DNA of 64,000 nucleotides, from assembly GCA_016715505.1 (NCBI GenBank), contig JADJZY010000010.1, positions 62,001 through 126,000 of the forward strand, written 5' to 3'. Source of the stretch: Bacteroidota bacterium. GTDB taxonomy: Bacteria; Bacteroidota; Bacteroidia; Chitinophagales; Chitinophagaceae. The position numbers were made by a program, and so were the translations under genes. Below the pieces are notes generated by a model, which did not search any database, had not been told where the DNA came from, and saw nothing but the letters and a program-made list of their open reading frames with translations. Below are positions 36,823-47,080 of the stretch, in pieces (position 1 is the first letter of the stretch; each line of letters starts with the position of its first letter).

Positions 36823-37893
36823 ATGTCAAATAAAGTTTTCGAACTCATGAAAGATTTGGAGCATGAACAAGTTGTATTTTGTCATGACCCACATTCTAAC
36901 CTCAAAGCAATTATTGCTATTCACAATACAACCCTCGGACCAGCATTAGGCGGCACACGAATGTGGAATTATGCCAGTGATGACGAAGCGGTTGTAGACG
37001 CCCTGCGCTTGTCGCGTGGCATGACTTACAAAGCAGCTATTTCAGGCTTGAATCTGGGAGGAGGCAAGGCGGTCATCATTGGTGATCCTTCTTTGAAAAG
37101 TGAAGCCTTGTGGCGCAGATATGGAAAATTTGTCGACTCACTCAATGGAAAATATATCACTGCCGAAGATGTAAATACCTCTGCGGCTGATATGGAATTT
37201 ATCCATCTCGAAACCAACCATGTTACCGGTATCCCGGAATATATGGGAGGCAGTGGCGATCCTTCTCCATTTACTGCTTATGGTGTATTTGTAGGCATGA
37301 AAGCCTGTGCACAAAAACATTGGGGCAATGATAGTTTATCGGGTAAAAAAGTGCTGGTACAGGGTGTTGGACACGTTGGACAATATCTTGTTGGCCACCT
37401 CACCGAAGCAGGCGCCAAAGTTTATATCACGGATATCAATCAGGCTCGCATTCAGGAAACGACCAATAAGTACAAAGTAGAATTCATCGAACCAGAACGT
37501 ATGCTGGATTTAGACCTGGACATATACGCACCTTGTGCACTGGGCGCAACTGTAAACGATGAAAGTATTCCTTTACTCAAATGTCCCATTATTGCTGGCG
37601 CAGCGAATAATCAATTGGCCGTTGAAAAAATTCATGGCAGACAATTGATTGAAAAAGGCATTTTGTACGCACCAGATTTTTTAATCAATGCCGGGGGACT
37701 GATTAACGTAGCAGCAGAAGCAGGTGGTTCTTATAACCGCGAAAAAGTAACCAAGGATGTTGAAAAAATCTATCAACGTATTCTGGATATTTTTGCTTTA
37801 TCTGAAAACGAAAATATTACAACGCAAGAAGCCGCTATGAAAATTGCACAGAAGCGCATTGACGATATAGCGCACGTCAAGTCAAGACTCTAA
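36823..37893 (+). CDS. Leucine (Glu/Leu/Phe/Val) dehydrogenase
   Basis: 356-aa NAD-dependent amino acid dehydrogenase that deaminates branched-chain amino acids to 2-oxo acids. It has the catalytic Lys in SGLNLGGGKAVI (near residue 80), substrate and active-site segment YITAEDVNTS, and a Rossmann motif VQGVGHVGQYLVGHL (near 184). C-terminal INAGGLINVAAE is also family-typical. Length fits leucine dehydrogenase better than glutamate dehydrogenase (about 450 aa). It is second in an operon after the DUF349 gene and is followed by a strong terminator. Confidence 0.92.
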   Translation: MSNKVFELMKDLEHEQVVFCHDPHSNLKAIIAIHNTTLGPALGGTRMWNYASDDEAVVDALRLSRGMTYKAAISGLNLGGGKAVIIGDPSLKSEALWRRYGKFVDSLNGKYITAEDVNTSAADMEFIHLETNHVTGIPEYMGGSGDPSPFTAYGVFVGMKACAQKHWGNDSLSGKKVLVQGVGHVGQYLVGHLTEAGAKVYITDINQARIQETTNKYKVEFIEPERMLDLDLDIYAPCALGATVNDESIPLLKCPIIAGAANNQLAVEKIHGRQLIEKGILYAPDFLINAGGLINVAAEAGGSYNREKVTKDVEKIYQRILDIFALSENENITTQEAAMKIAQKRIDDIAHVKSRL

Positions 37894-37912
37894 AAAAAAT
37901 GAACGATTCACT

Positions 37913-37946
37913 ATCCGCAAACCTTGAAAAGTTTGCGGATTTTTTT
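37913..37946 (+). terminator. Rho-independent terminator after leucine dehydrogenase
   Basis: ATCCGCAAAC, loop CTTGAAAA, GTTTGCGGAT followed by a T-run: a perfect 10-bp stem 20 bp after the stop codon. Confidence 0.85.
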
Positions 37947-37964
37947 GTCATTCACTCCTGTCTT

Positions 37965-38136
37965 AGTTTAAACCCAAATTTTGCAGTTGGACACAGTTAC
38001 GGCAAAAACGAATCAAAAATCAAATACTTTGGCTAATTGGCTTCAGTATGATTTTCAATTCAGGGTTACCTAGTAAATCCTTTACGATTTGTTTATAGTA
38101 GCTTCGTGCCTTGCTACTGCAAATTCTCCGTTAAAA
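37965..38136 (+). repeat. Dispersed intergenic repeat, copy 3 (full form)
   Basis: About 172 bp. Closely matches 48711-48881 (reverse strand) over its whole length, including the central ATTGGCTTCAGTATGATTTTC block at about 38036-38056, and matches the ends of copies 1 and 2. Its ends form an imperfect inverted repeat (GTTTAAACCCAAATTTTGCAGT against the reverse complement of ACTGCAAATTCTCCGTTAAAAC, split for length). No coding potential. Confidence 0.75.
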
Positions 38137-38379
38137 CATAAATATTGATTTTCATTCTGGTTGTAAACGCCTCCATTTTCTCCGATCATCTTCAATTTCA
38201 ACAGACAGTTTAGATACACTTACATATATAAGCCATTCATTCGTCAATTACCCAAAAAAGTTGCTTTCAAATTTGTCTATTTTGGTATAAATTCACAGGA
38301 CTTTCGTTTCATCAATCTGAATCCCTCTAACACCCATATCATTGCAAAAAATCCTCGTGGTAAGCCTATCCCTTACCCT

Positions 38380-41200
38380 TTGAAAAAATTGTTGTATGCA
38401 GTTATATTTTATATGGGGTATTTTATTTACCCCTCAACAAATCTGCATGCACAAAATTCGATACTCAAACATTACGATTCCGACGATGGATTAAGGGCCA
38501 ACATGGTCTACTATATGCTTCAAGACCCCAAAGGCTTTCTGTGGATTGCGACCGATAATGGCGTATACCGTTTTGATGGCGATCATTTCAAACGCTTCAG
38601 TACCGAAAATGGCTTACCGGACAATGATATTTTATCGATGATCATTGACAATAACGGACGAATTTGGCTTAGCACCTTTAATAACAATATTTTCTGTATT
38701 GAAAACGAATTTGTTCATGATGGACAAGGTGGTAAAAATTTTCGGAAATATGAATCGTATCCTTCATTCACGGGAAAACAAATAGATCGGATATTTTTTC
38801 AATCAGGGGTCCACCCCTTACAGATGATTCGTCCAAATGGTGAAATCATTCGCATCAGTGAAAGAGGCCCTCACTTGGTATTGCCAAATTATTTGATCAA
38901 TGTGAAAGATGAGAAAATCAAACTCAAAAACAATGAATTTAAACTGCTTGATTCCATCCGTATCCCCAAATCAAAAAAGAAAGTAAATGCGATACATCGA
39001 ATCGATGATACACATGGAATGATTATTGGGGAGAATCAATATTATATCATTGGCATCCAAAACAATCGTTTAATTTATCCATTCTTCCTATACGTTCACT
39101 TAAAAATGCAAAACAAGTTCTTTTTCAGGATGAACTTTGGTTTTTATTCAAGTGGCAAATATTTCCCTCGAACAATAACGGCAAACTGGATAGTACCCTT
39201 TCGATAACAACTTTAGACTTCGCATTCAATTCATTCTTTTTAGATCATCATGATGATATCTGGTTCTTTACCAAAGGTGATGGAATTTATTATTGGCCAA
39301 AATTATCGATGCTCAACATCAACGAAACCAATGGTCTTATGCAAGCCAATTTGGCCGCTGCTCATATGTCTGAAGACGTCCTTCATACCATTTCAATTCA
39401 GGGACACTTTCAATCATTCAAAGGCTCAACATGTATATCGGGCCCAAAAGATATTTCTGCCAAATGCCCGGGTCGCATTAATAATATTCTCAGCAATCAT
39501 CAATACATTATTTTCGGCTCAGACATCGGAAATCTCCTGGTAATGAACCTGAAAACAGGGCAGGAATGGAAGGTGGATAATATCGGCAGCATTAAGCATT
39601 TGTCATTTTTTTCCGATAAGGAAATTATACTGTCTACATCCAACAATACCATGATCATGGATTTCAAAAAGAATCAAAGAACGATACTGGATTCAGGACG
39701 ATCTGTGACCCATTTAAAAATGAACGATTCAAGTTATATCATTTCTAAAGTTAATGAAATAGTTATTATTAAACTACGGAAAAATCTCTCTCCCGAAAAA
39801 ACAAGAATTCCTACCGGTAATATTACCGTCTCAGCTATGGCCTTTCAGGATGATGTACTTGCGTTCTCTACTTTTCAGAATGGGCTTTACTTGTTTCGCG
39901 AAAGACAACTTATAAACATCAATGCAGATGCCGGCTTTATTGACAACCATTGCTCCATGATGTTGATAGAAAACAAGAATAGTATTTGGGTAGCAACACC
40001 GAGCGGTATTAATCATGTTATTTTTAGCCATGATGGTTCAGACTTTAAAATCGAGCACATTACTTCAAAAAATGGATTGCCATTCGACAATATCAAAGGC
40101 ATTTTCGGAAATAGCCATTTTATGTATGCCATCGGACAAAAAGGTATTAGTTTGTTTTCACCAACTACGCTTCGGGATGAATTTAAAACACCCGACATCC
40201 ATATTACTTCCTTTGAATCCGGTAATAAAAAGTTTCGCCAATTCGATGTGGCGCATCGACTCAAAGCAGATGAAAAAATAACCATCCGTTTTTCCGGCAT
40301 GACTTGCAGTTTTGGCAATCCGATACTTCTCAAACTTGTTGGCTGGTCACATGGCTGAAACAAAAACAGGACTGTTTTGAGCGTTTACAAGGGCAAGTAG
40401 AATTTTTAGTGTATGCGATGAATAGTGGCAGTAAAAGCCATTCAACCTGCACGCCTGAGCTTTTATGTGAGCCCAAATGGTGGCAACAAACTGCGATCAC
40501 GTTTGATGATCCTGGCAGGAATAGTCTGATCACCGTAGTATCACAACTTTTCTTGAGGCGATATCGAAAAAAGTTAACCGAAGAACGTATTGAGAAACAA
40601 CTGTCTGAATTGGAATTAAAAGCGATCAAGGCACAAATCAATCCGCATTTTATTTTTAATACACTCAATGCCATTCAATATTTTATTTCAAATCAGGAAA
40701 ACGACCGGGCTGTTAATTATCTGAATCAGATGTCTAAACTGATTCGTAGTACCTTAGACTATTCCAACGAAGTGAGCATTGCACTCCGAGAGGAAATTTC
40801 CTATCTTAAAACATATCTGGATTTGGAATCTCTTCGATTCGAAGAAGATGAATTTTATTACCTCATCGATAATACCCTGAGTTCGGAAGAAATGGAGTTA
40901 ATGATTCCTACCATGGTTTTACAACCTCATATCGAGAATGCAGTAAGACATGGCTTGAAACCCAAGAAAGGGAATAACAAACAACTCATACTTCGGTTTT
41001 ATCGCCACCAAAGTGAAATTTTCTGTGAAATTGAAGACAATGGTATTGGACGCGAAGCATCAGCCCGATTAAAGAGGAAAGCGCTGTTTCTCATATGTCA
41101 CAGGGTAAAATTGTCTGCTTCCAAACTGGAAATTTATCATAAACAACGGGAAAAGCATGTTCGCACAGTTGCGATAAAGCCGCGGCCTTGGTTCATTTAG
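38380..41200 (+). pseudogene. Sensor histidine kinase with propeller sensor domain, multiply frameshifted
   Basis: One gene broken into at least three frames. Fragment 1 (38380-39207; TTG start or a mis-called ATG) has a signal peptide and 'two-component regulator propeller' repeats (YYMLQDPKGFLWIATDNGVYR; GLPDNDILSMIIDNNGRIWL). Fragment 2 (frame of 39309-40358, readable from about 39120) continues the propeller (NSIWVATPSGINHV). Fragment 3 (40304-41200) has the LytS-type His_kinase domain with KAQINPHFIFNTLNAIQYFI holding the phospho-acceptor His, and an ATPase segment (QPHIENAVRHGLKPK, EIEDNGIGRE). Further shifts lie around 40310-40560 and after 41065. A LytTR regulator usually follows such kinases; none is readable. 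Either a decayed gene or a poor consensus. Confidence 0.75.
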
Positions 41201-41475
41201 AAATGATTCACCCTGTATGGCCGGCAAGTGCGGAATTTTTTCCCTACAAAAAACGCAAAGAGTGTTGGGAAAATTAAAATCTTGGTTTTGTTTGGTTTTT
41301 TTTTTTTATTTTTTTCAAAATCCATAAATAATTGGGAAATTTTCGAAATGGTCCCTTTCCTCGGGAAAACCCCAAAGGCCCCCCACCCAAAGGAGGGCGG
41401 AAAAAAAACGGGGGCCGTAGTTTCTAAACAAAACTTAAAAAGAATTGAAAAAAGTAATTTTTCTGCTTTTGGGCA
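41201..41475. other. Low-complexity, probably unreliable sequence
   Basis: Runs of T, A, C and G (around 41290-41320, 41370-41415) and no credible frame. Positions 41386-41426 resemble 44224-44262, upstream of the next T9SS gene. The stretch joins two multiply broken genes and is best treated as poor consensus. Confidence 0.5.
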
Positions 41476-43991
41476 ATGTCCCATTCAATACTTTATGCTC
41501 AAAATGGAAGTGTTTTAGTAGATGCGGATAACAACTCCAATGGTCAAATAGGAACTGGAGCATTTCAGGATGCTTTAAAACTTGGTGGAAATTTTTCTGG
41601 CGAAGGAATTTCTAGCCCCAGACAGTGGATCCCCAAATCTTAATGGACTAAATTTTTTAACCAATTTCGCCCGAAGAATGAGTATCACGCAAGGCGGATT
41701 GGTTACTTTAGGCTCACATGGTCAAAACAATAACAATGCCAACCTTGAGGTTCAAGCAACTGGAAGTAATATCGCATTAAGAGTATTTCCATTTACCGCT
41801 GTTTTTAATCGTTCGGTGAGTATAACTGGACCAATGGGACGACCTGGTTTACAATTTAATGAAACGGGGAATGTATTTGACATGAGATGTCATACCAATG
41901 GTTTCGAGTTTAACAAAGGAGGTTCTGGAATTGGAATCGGTATTCGAATGTTATGGGACAACTTTAATGGTGTTGCCATGGAAGTAGGAAATTCTTATAC
42001 TTCTTTGATTGCTAATTATAAATTGTTTGTGGAAACAGGTATTCGAGCTGCGCTAATGAGTACTGATAAATTAGGCGTAGGAACCACAAATCCTTCGACG
42101 TCCGTTGATGTAAATGACAATACAGCTAATTCAGAAGCGGTAAAGGTCATTTCGAATAACAAACCTAGAATCATGACCATCTCCGACAACTCAGCAATTT
42201 CGGAGTCCAGGCATCAATACGGGATTGCAAATTCAAAGAACAATGAACAACAATTTATCTGCGGCATATTTGTTGGCACAAAGGAGGTACTTCGTTTACA
42301 AACGGATCAGGTCGACAATCAAACCAACGCAACAAGCCTTAACGATAGCGGTGCTTTCCGATCGAGTAAATCCGGAACTTATACCGCAGTGAATGCGGAC
42401 GAAAATGCTGATACCAGCTATGGCGTCAAAAGTGAATCAGGCGACCATTCTCCTGTTCTAATTTATCATATGCAGGCCATTTTAGAGGATATGGAAAATG
42501 CTTATGGTATATATGCTGAAGGGATTGATGTGATGCTTCCAGCAATTCCTGGGCAGCATATTTAAGAGGAAATACCGAAATGAATGCCATAGCCCCGAAT
42601 ACAAGTGGTTTGAAATTTACACAATTGACCTCTAACTCACCAACTTTTCCAGCAAACGGAAAAACCTAACCGTAGATGCTTCAGGTAGGGTCATTCTTGT
42701 TGATTGTTGCGCAAGCAGTGGGTCACAATACAGCCGGTACGGGAATTAGCATCAATAATAATATAGTGACAAATACAGCTCTAGCAAATGGAATTCTAAT
42801 GGAAACAATATTTCATTCGGGAATTCAAACAATGGTAATGTCGGTGTTGGCATCAACACTCCTTCGGCAAAAATCCATGCATTTACAACCAATCAAGTTG
42901 TTGGTATTTATAGCGAAAATAATACATCTGGATTCTCAAAAGCCTTTCAAGGAAAAGCAACCGGACTGACAGGCTTAGGGTATGGTGGAGAATTCCAAGG
43001 ATCCAATACTGGGGTTTACGGTTTTGCAGATGAAAATTTAGACTTGCTCACAAACAATCAATCAGGATCACAATTTGATTTAAAAGGCATTCACGGATTT
43101 GCATCGGATAATGGCACATCCAATTCCCATGACACAAAAGGGGTATTTGGCGAAGGTCTATCATCTAATCAATATGGCACTGCATATGGGGTTTATGGCT
43201 ACGGATCAAACTCAAATCTGAATGGGGGCGAATCTATTGGTTTGTATGGGGAAGCAGATAACTCAGCATCATCCAATGATGAATGGGCCTTATATGCAAA
43301 TGGAAATACCTATGCTCTAGGCTCGTCTTGGACGGGTTCGGATAAAAGACTAAAAACAAATATCCAACAAATATCCAATGCCTTGGACATTGTACGCAAT
43401 TTGGAAGCTAAAACCTATGAATTTCGCAAGGACGGTAAATTTGCCACCATGCACTTACCGAATGGCAAAAACTATGGATTTCTTGCTCAGGATTTAGAAA
43501 AGTCATTCCGGAAGCAGTTAGTGAAGCTCCTTTATTTTTTAAGAATGAAAAATAAAGCTCAAACTATTGAAAAATACAAAGCAGTAAACTATACAGCACT
43601 TATCCCTATACTCACCCAGGCTATCAAAGAACAACAAGCTCAAATCGAAGATTTAAAGATGCCTTAGCCAAACAAGTTCACACAACCAAATAGCACTCCA
43701 CAAGAATTAGTTATGGATGACAAAGGTTTAGTAGCCACCCTGACTCAAAATGTTCCAAATCCTTTCACAACAGATACCCGTATTTCCTATACAATTCCTT
43801 TTCAATATCAAAGTGCAAAAATTGGTGTTTATGATTTGAATGGGCAGGAATTAAAATTACTTACACTGAATGCCCCAATTGGCGAAGTGATCATTCAAGG
43901 TGGCAAATTAAAACCCGGCATGTATATATATACTTTGATTGTTGATGGCAAAACCCTCAGTAGTAAAAAAATGACACTTACCTCTTTCTAA
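41440..43991 (+). pseudogene. T9SS-exported protein with peptidase S74 (intramolecular chaperone) domain, multiply frameshifted
   Basis: One secreted protein of about 840 aa broken by several indels. A signal-like stretch (KKVIFLLLGN near 41450) leads to AQNGSVLVDADNNSNGQIG (frame of 41476-41643), then 41582-42565 with a repetitive Gly/Asn-rich body (GGLVTLGSHGQNNNNANLEV, LGVGTTNPSTSVDV). Fragments 42676-42969 and 43044-43667 (open from about 42960) continue it. Fragment 43044-43667 ends with a Peptidase_S74 domain: GSDKRLKTNI, YGFLAQDLE, KYKAVNYTALIPILTQAIKE. The last piece, 43713-43991, is a type A sorting domain (NVPNPFTTDTRISYTIP, VYDLNGQELKLL, LKPGMYIYTLIVDGK). A perfect terminator follows. 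Confidence 0.75.
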
Positions 43992-44012
43992 CTTCATATC
44001 CCAAGATTCAAC

Positions 44013-44039
44013 AAAGCCAATGCCCCAGCATTGGCTTTT
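44013..44039 (+). terminator. Rho-independent terminator after the S74/T9SS gene
   Basis: AAAGCCAATGC, loop CCCA, GCATTGGCTTT and a short T-run: perfect 11-bp stem, 21 bp after the stop codon. Confidence 0.8.
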
Positions 44040-44240
44040 CCTCAATTTGTACCTGGTTTATACCTTCCGCCATCTCACCACAAATCAATATTTGATAAAA
44101 AATCATTGAACATATTTCACGGATTGCACACATTTACCTCAAGTTGCCCAATATTACTTCCCCCTTTTCACTGAATAAAAATCTAGTCTCTTTACAACAG
44201 AAGGGAAACCCCGAACACCCTTGATCCAAAGTAGGGCGGC

Positions 44241-45447
44241 ATGAAACCTGTAGTTTCCAAAAAATCAAAAAACAATAATCATGAAAATGTCTCATTCAAA
44301 CGCATTCTTGCAATCACTGCATTTATTCTGCTATCCTCACAGATTACCTTTGGACATGCATGGACCAATACCAAGAGATGGTGCCTACCAGATAAATATC
44401 ATTCCTTCGCGGAAATAGAATTCCTGGCTTTGATTCAACAAGCCGTTTACGATCAATTTGGAAATTTCATCGGATTCCAACCCGTTTTAACATGGGCAAA
44501 AGATAAATCACATAACAAACTTTGTAAAAATTGTGCTCGGGCTTCCAAATATCGATCTACTTTCTATCCCAGTATTTTTGTTGGACCCAACGGACAATTA
44601 TGGCTTTCTCCTTGGGGAGGACAGACCGTCAATGTTTTTGCGGAGGCGCATAACGGGCCAAACTGCAATTCTAGAGTCGCATGGTCTACGAACTCCTCCT
44701 ATATGAGACCGGTTCTTCCTGGCAAAATACGATTCCTGATATAACTTATCTCGATGCCAACCCCGGTAGTTCAGATGGTACTATCGAAAACACTCGATCG
44801 ACTTTCAAGACAATACCAACACTGTAACTATTGACAACCTGAATGGATTTCTGAAATCGAAAGTGGTTCCAATTATTCAGCGAGTTAAGAGTTTGGATTT
44901 TCGATGACCCCAATGGCATCATTGATGAAAATGTGGACATCAACAATACGGGTCTCCCCTATTTTATACTCTGCAGAAGTTATTTTAAATGCCGGCAATT
45001 TGCAAATGTCAAATATCAACGACCCTTCAGCGATTTTCAGTATTCCATCAATGGAAAAGATCGGGTTGATATCAGCAATCTTCAATTACAGGCTGTTTTA
45101 CCGCCGGGTACGGACATGAACAATCTTTCTGTAGTCGTTTATGGACATGGTGGCGTAAATATCCCTAATGGCCCTCTTAACAAAGGCGCACAAAATTTGA
45201 TAGCCCAATCTGATGTCAAGGTTTATCCAAATCCTTCTTCAACTCAGGTTCAGATAAGTTTACCAGATTCTAAAATGCAGTTTGAAAAATCGAAATTTAT
45301 GATTTATCCGGTCGTTTAATTCAATCTGTGAACGATTCAGGCTTTAATACCACGACCGTCGATATTCAGTCACTTTCTACAGGCACTTATTATCTCAAAA
45401 TATATTTCGACAACCGCAGCGTCACTCAAAAACTCATCAAACAATAA
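44241..45447 (+). pseudogene. T9SS type A secreted protein, frameshifted
   Basis: One exported protein in at least three pieces. 44241-44744 starts with a signal anchor (KRILAITAFILLSSQITFG) and a Trp/Cys-containing body I do not recognise (WCLPDKYHSFAEIEF, NKLCKNCARASKY, WLSPWGGQ). 44933-45319 continues (RVDISNLQLQAVLPPGTDM) into the sorting domain (VKVYPNPSSTQVQISLPDSK). The final piece runs in a third frame from about 45290 to the stop at 45447 (IYDLSGRLIQSVND, LSTGTYYLKIYFDNR). Domain order fits an ordinary type A cargo. Its leader resembles that of the S74 protein. Function unknown. Confidence 0.65.
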
Positions 45448-45504
45448 TCCGTTTTAACGGGCGCCCGTTATGTGTTAACTTCTTCATCGTTAGCAAGCTT
45501 TCTC

Positions 45505-45539
45505 AAAGGTCAGCCCATCGTGTGCTGGCCTTTGTTTTA
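45505..45539 (+). terminator. Rho-independent terminator
   Basis: AAAGGTCAGC and GCTGGCCTTT pair over 10 bp (one G-T) around a 9-nt loop, then TGTTTTA. It ends the T9SS gene that stops at 45447. Confidence 0.7.
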
Positions 45540-45560
45540 TTCACCTTAAAAACAATCACC

Positions 45561-45833
45561 ATGAAAAAAGTCAAAATTCTCTTACTGCTTCTTACTATTG
45601 GGTTTCAATCCTTCGCACAATTTCCCGACAACACCCATGGCCGACTCGCTCTGCTATGCAAAACATGGGGTTTCCTCAAATACCACCATACCAACAAGTG
45701 TAATGTCGATTGGAATGCCCTCTTAATCAGCAAGGCCGATAGCGTTTTCTTTACGATAGTTTTCCACCAATACATACAATTCGCTATGAGATGCCGGGAA
45801 AGTGAAGGCTTATACCTTTTCCTTCCTCGGTAA
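45561..45833 (+). pseudogene. S41 family peptidase, N-terminal fragment
   Basis: Signal peptide (MKKVKILLLLLTIGFQSFA) then RLALLCKTWGFLKYHHTN and NVDWNALLISKADSV, the start of Bacteroidota S41 (tail-specific protease-like) peptidases. Those are several hundred residues long; here homology stops near residue 65 and the frame ends at 45833. The opposite-strand STN-domain gene also loses its 3' end here, so the sequence seems joined or deleted at about 45750-45840. The catalytic PDZ and S41 parts are absent. Confidence 0.6.
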
Positions 45834-47075
45834 GCGTAAAACAAAGCCCACACGCGTTTTACGTCCTTTGCTGATATTGATTAAACCAATGCTACTTCCT
45901 TCGCGGCTACCTGTAATATTGATTAAACCAATTTGCACGCCCTGTACCGAAGCAGCTACATTCACCAATGAGGCAATCTGCATGCCCTTCACCACTTTTT
46001 TAGCCACATTCACCAGGCCCGAAACCTGCACACCTCTTACCGTATCTCCACTTTCATTGTATAAACAACTTACCTGAGTGCCCTTCACTTTTCCGCCCAC
46101 TAAATTAAACAGCCCGGCTACTTGTACTCCACGCACATGGCGTTTGGTCATATTAAACAAGGTACCTACCTCAAAACCGTCTGTGCCACCACTATAACCA
46201 CCCAATAAATTAATCGATACCTGATTGGTTACCTGTGCATTCATTCGACCATGTGTTCCGATAGATGGCAATAAAGAAATCTGATACACTTTGGTGGTAT
46301 AGAATTTTTTGAGGTTCAGACTTTGGATTTTTTGCTTGGTCGAAACAAAAATATTGGTGATCCACTTGCGTTCCACATCCTCTGCAGGTTGTTCTTCCTG
46401 CACCAAAATGGGCTCTGATGATGGAGTGGTCATGCCCGTATCTGCCACCACTGCAAGCGCCGGTACATATTCTTTCTGCAAAGCAATACTCACCTCTTGA
46501 TGTTGTTTGGCTTTTAAGTCGAGCGAAGTATCCGCATATCCACTTTTACTCACCGACAATGCCGCTACCGGATATTTACTTTTTAGCTTCATTGCAAAAC
46601 GACCCTTCTGATCTGTAAGGGCCGATATCAATTGTTTTTTTTCATACACCGTCACATCCGACAAAGGCTCCCCATTTTCTTCATCCACTACCCGCCCCTG
46701 AATCCAGTAAAAATCCTGCACTGTACCCGATTGTGTTCGCACCGTAGAAGTACTCACCGGCCTTCGACGAATAATGATATAGGATCCGCTTTCCTTAAAT
46801 TCATACGACGCATTAAATATCATCCGCAACACTTCCGATAAGGGTTTATTCACTGCATGTACAGTCACCAAACTATCACGGTTAATGACTTTGGTATTAT
46901 ACGAAAACGTAACATTGCTTGCATTGCTGATGATGGTAAGCACATCACCCAAGGGTTGTTTTACAGCCTGAATGCTTACGGTATTCTTGAGTAAACTTTG
47001 GGCTTGCAGGCCCATGCACAGGCTCAGCCCTATCATCATCCCAACAATCGTTCTTATGGCTTTTTTTAAAGTCAT
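45810..47075 (-). CDS. STN-domain protein with carboxypeptidase-like domain and surface repeats; 3' end probably truncated
   Basis: 421-aa exported protein. Signal peptide (ending GLQAQS), then a Secretin/TonB short N-terminal (STN) domain at residues ~30-105 (QAVKQPLGDVLTIISNASNV; NKPLSEVLRMIFNASYEF), a CarboxypepD_reg domain (~125-200; GRVVDEENGEPLSDVTVYEK) and from ~300 a series of hydrophobic Gly-rich repeats (GVQVAGLFNLVGG, GTQVSCLYN, GVQVSGLVNVAKK) like LA_2272-type surface repeats. There is no TonB-dependent barrel. It is third in an operon after the sigma factor and fecR (5-bp gap), so it may be the signal-sensing component. The C-terminus ends abruptly at the suspected junction near 45.8 kb. 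Confidence 0.8.
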   Translation of the reverse strand: MTLKKAIRTIVGMMIGLSLCMGLQAQSLLKNTVSIQAVKQPLGDVLTIISNASNVTFSYNTKVINRDSLVTVHAVNKPLSEVLRMIFNASYEFKESGSYIIIRRRPVSTSTVRTQSGTVQDFYWIQGRVVDEENGEPLSDVTVYEKKQLISALTDQKGRFAMKLKSKYPVAALSVSKSGYADTSLDLKAKQHQEVSIALQKEYVPALAVVADTGMTTPSSEPILVQEEQPAEDVERKWITNIFVSTKQKIQSLNLKKFYTTKVYQISLLPSIGTHGRMNAQVTNQVSINLLGGYSGGTDGFEVGTLFNMTKRHVRGVQVAGLFNLVGGKVKGTQVSCLYNESGDTVRGVQVSGLVNVAKKVVKGMQIASLVNVAASVQGVQIGLINITGSREGSSIGLINISKGRKTRVGFVLRLPRKEKV

Positions 47076-47080
47076 GCTTT

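Larger units (their letters stand above)
37894..38379. other. 486-bp intergenic region with terminator and dispersed repeat
   Basis: Holds the leucine dehydrogenase terminator (37913-37946) and copy 3, the fullest copy of the dispersed repeat (37965-38136). The remaining ~240 bp before the histidine kinase show no clear feature. Confidence 0.55.

Noticed and set aside
41440..43667. Prophage tail-fibre gene
   Set aside because: The S74 domain suggests phage, but the T9SS sorting domain and lack of any phage gene nearby point to a cellular surface protein.
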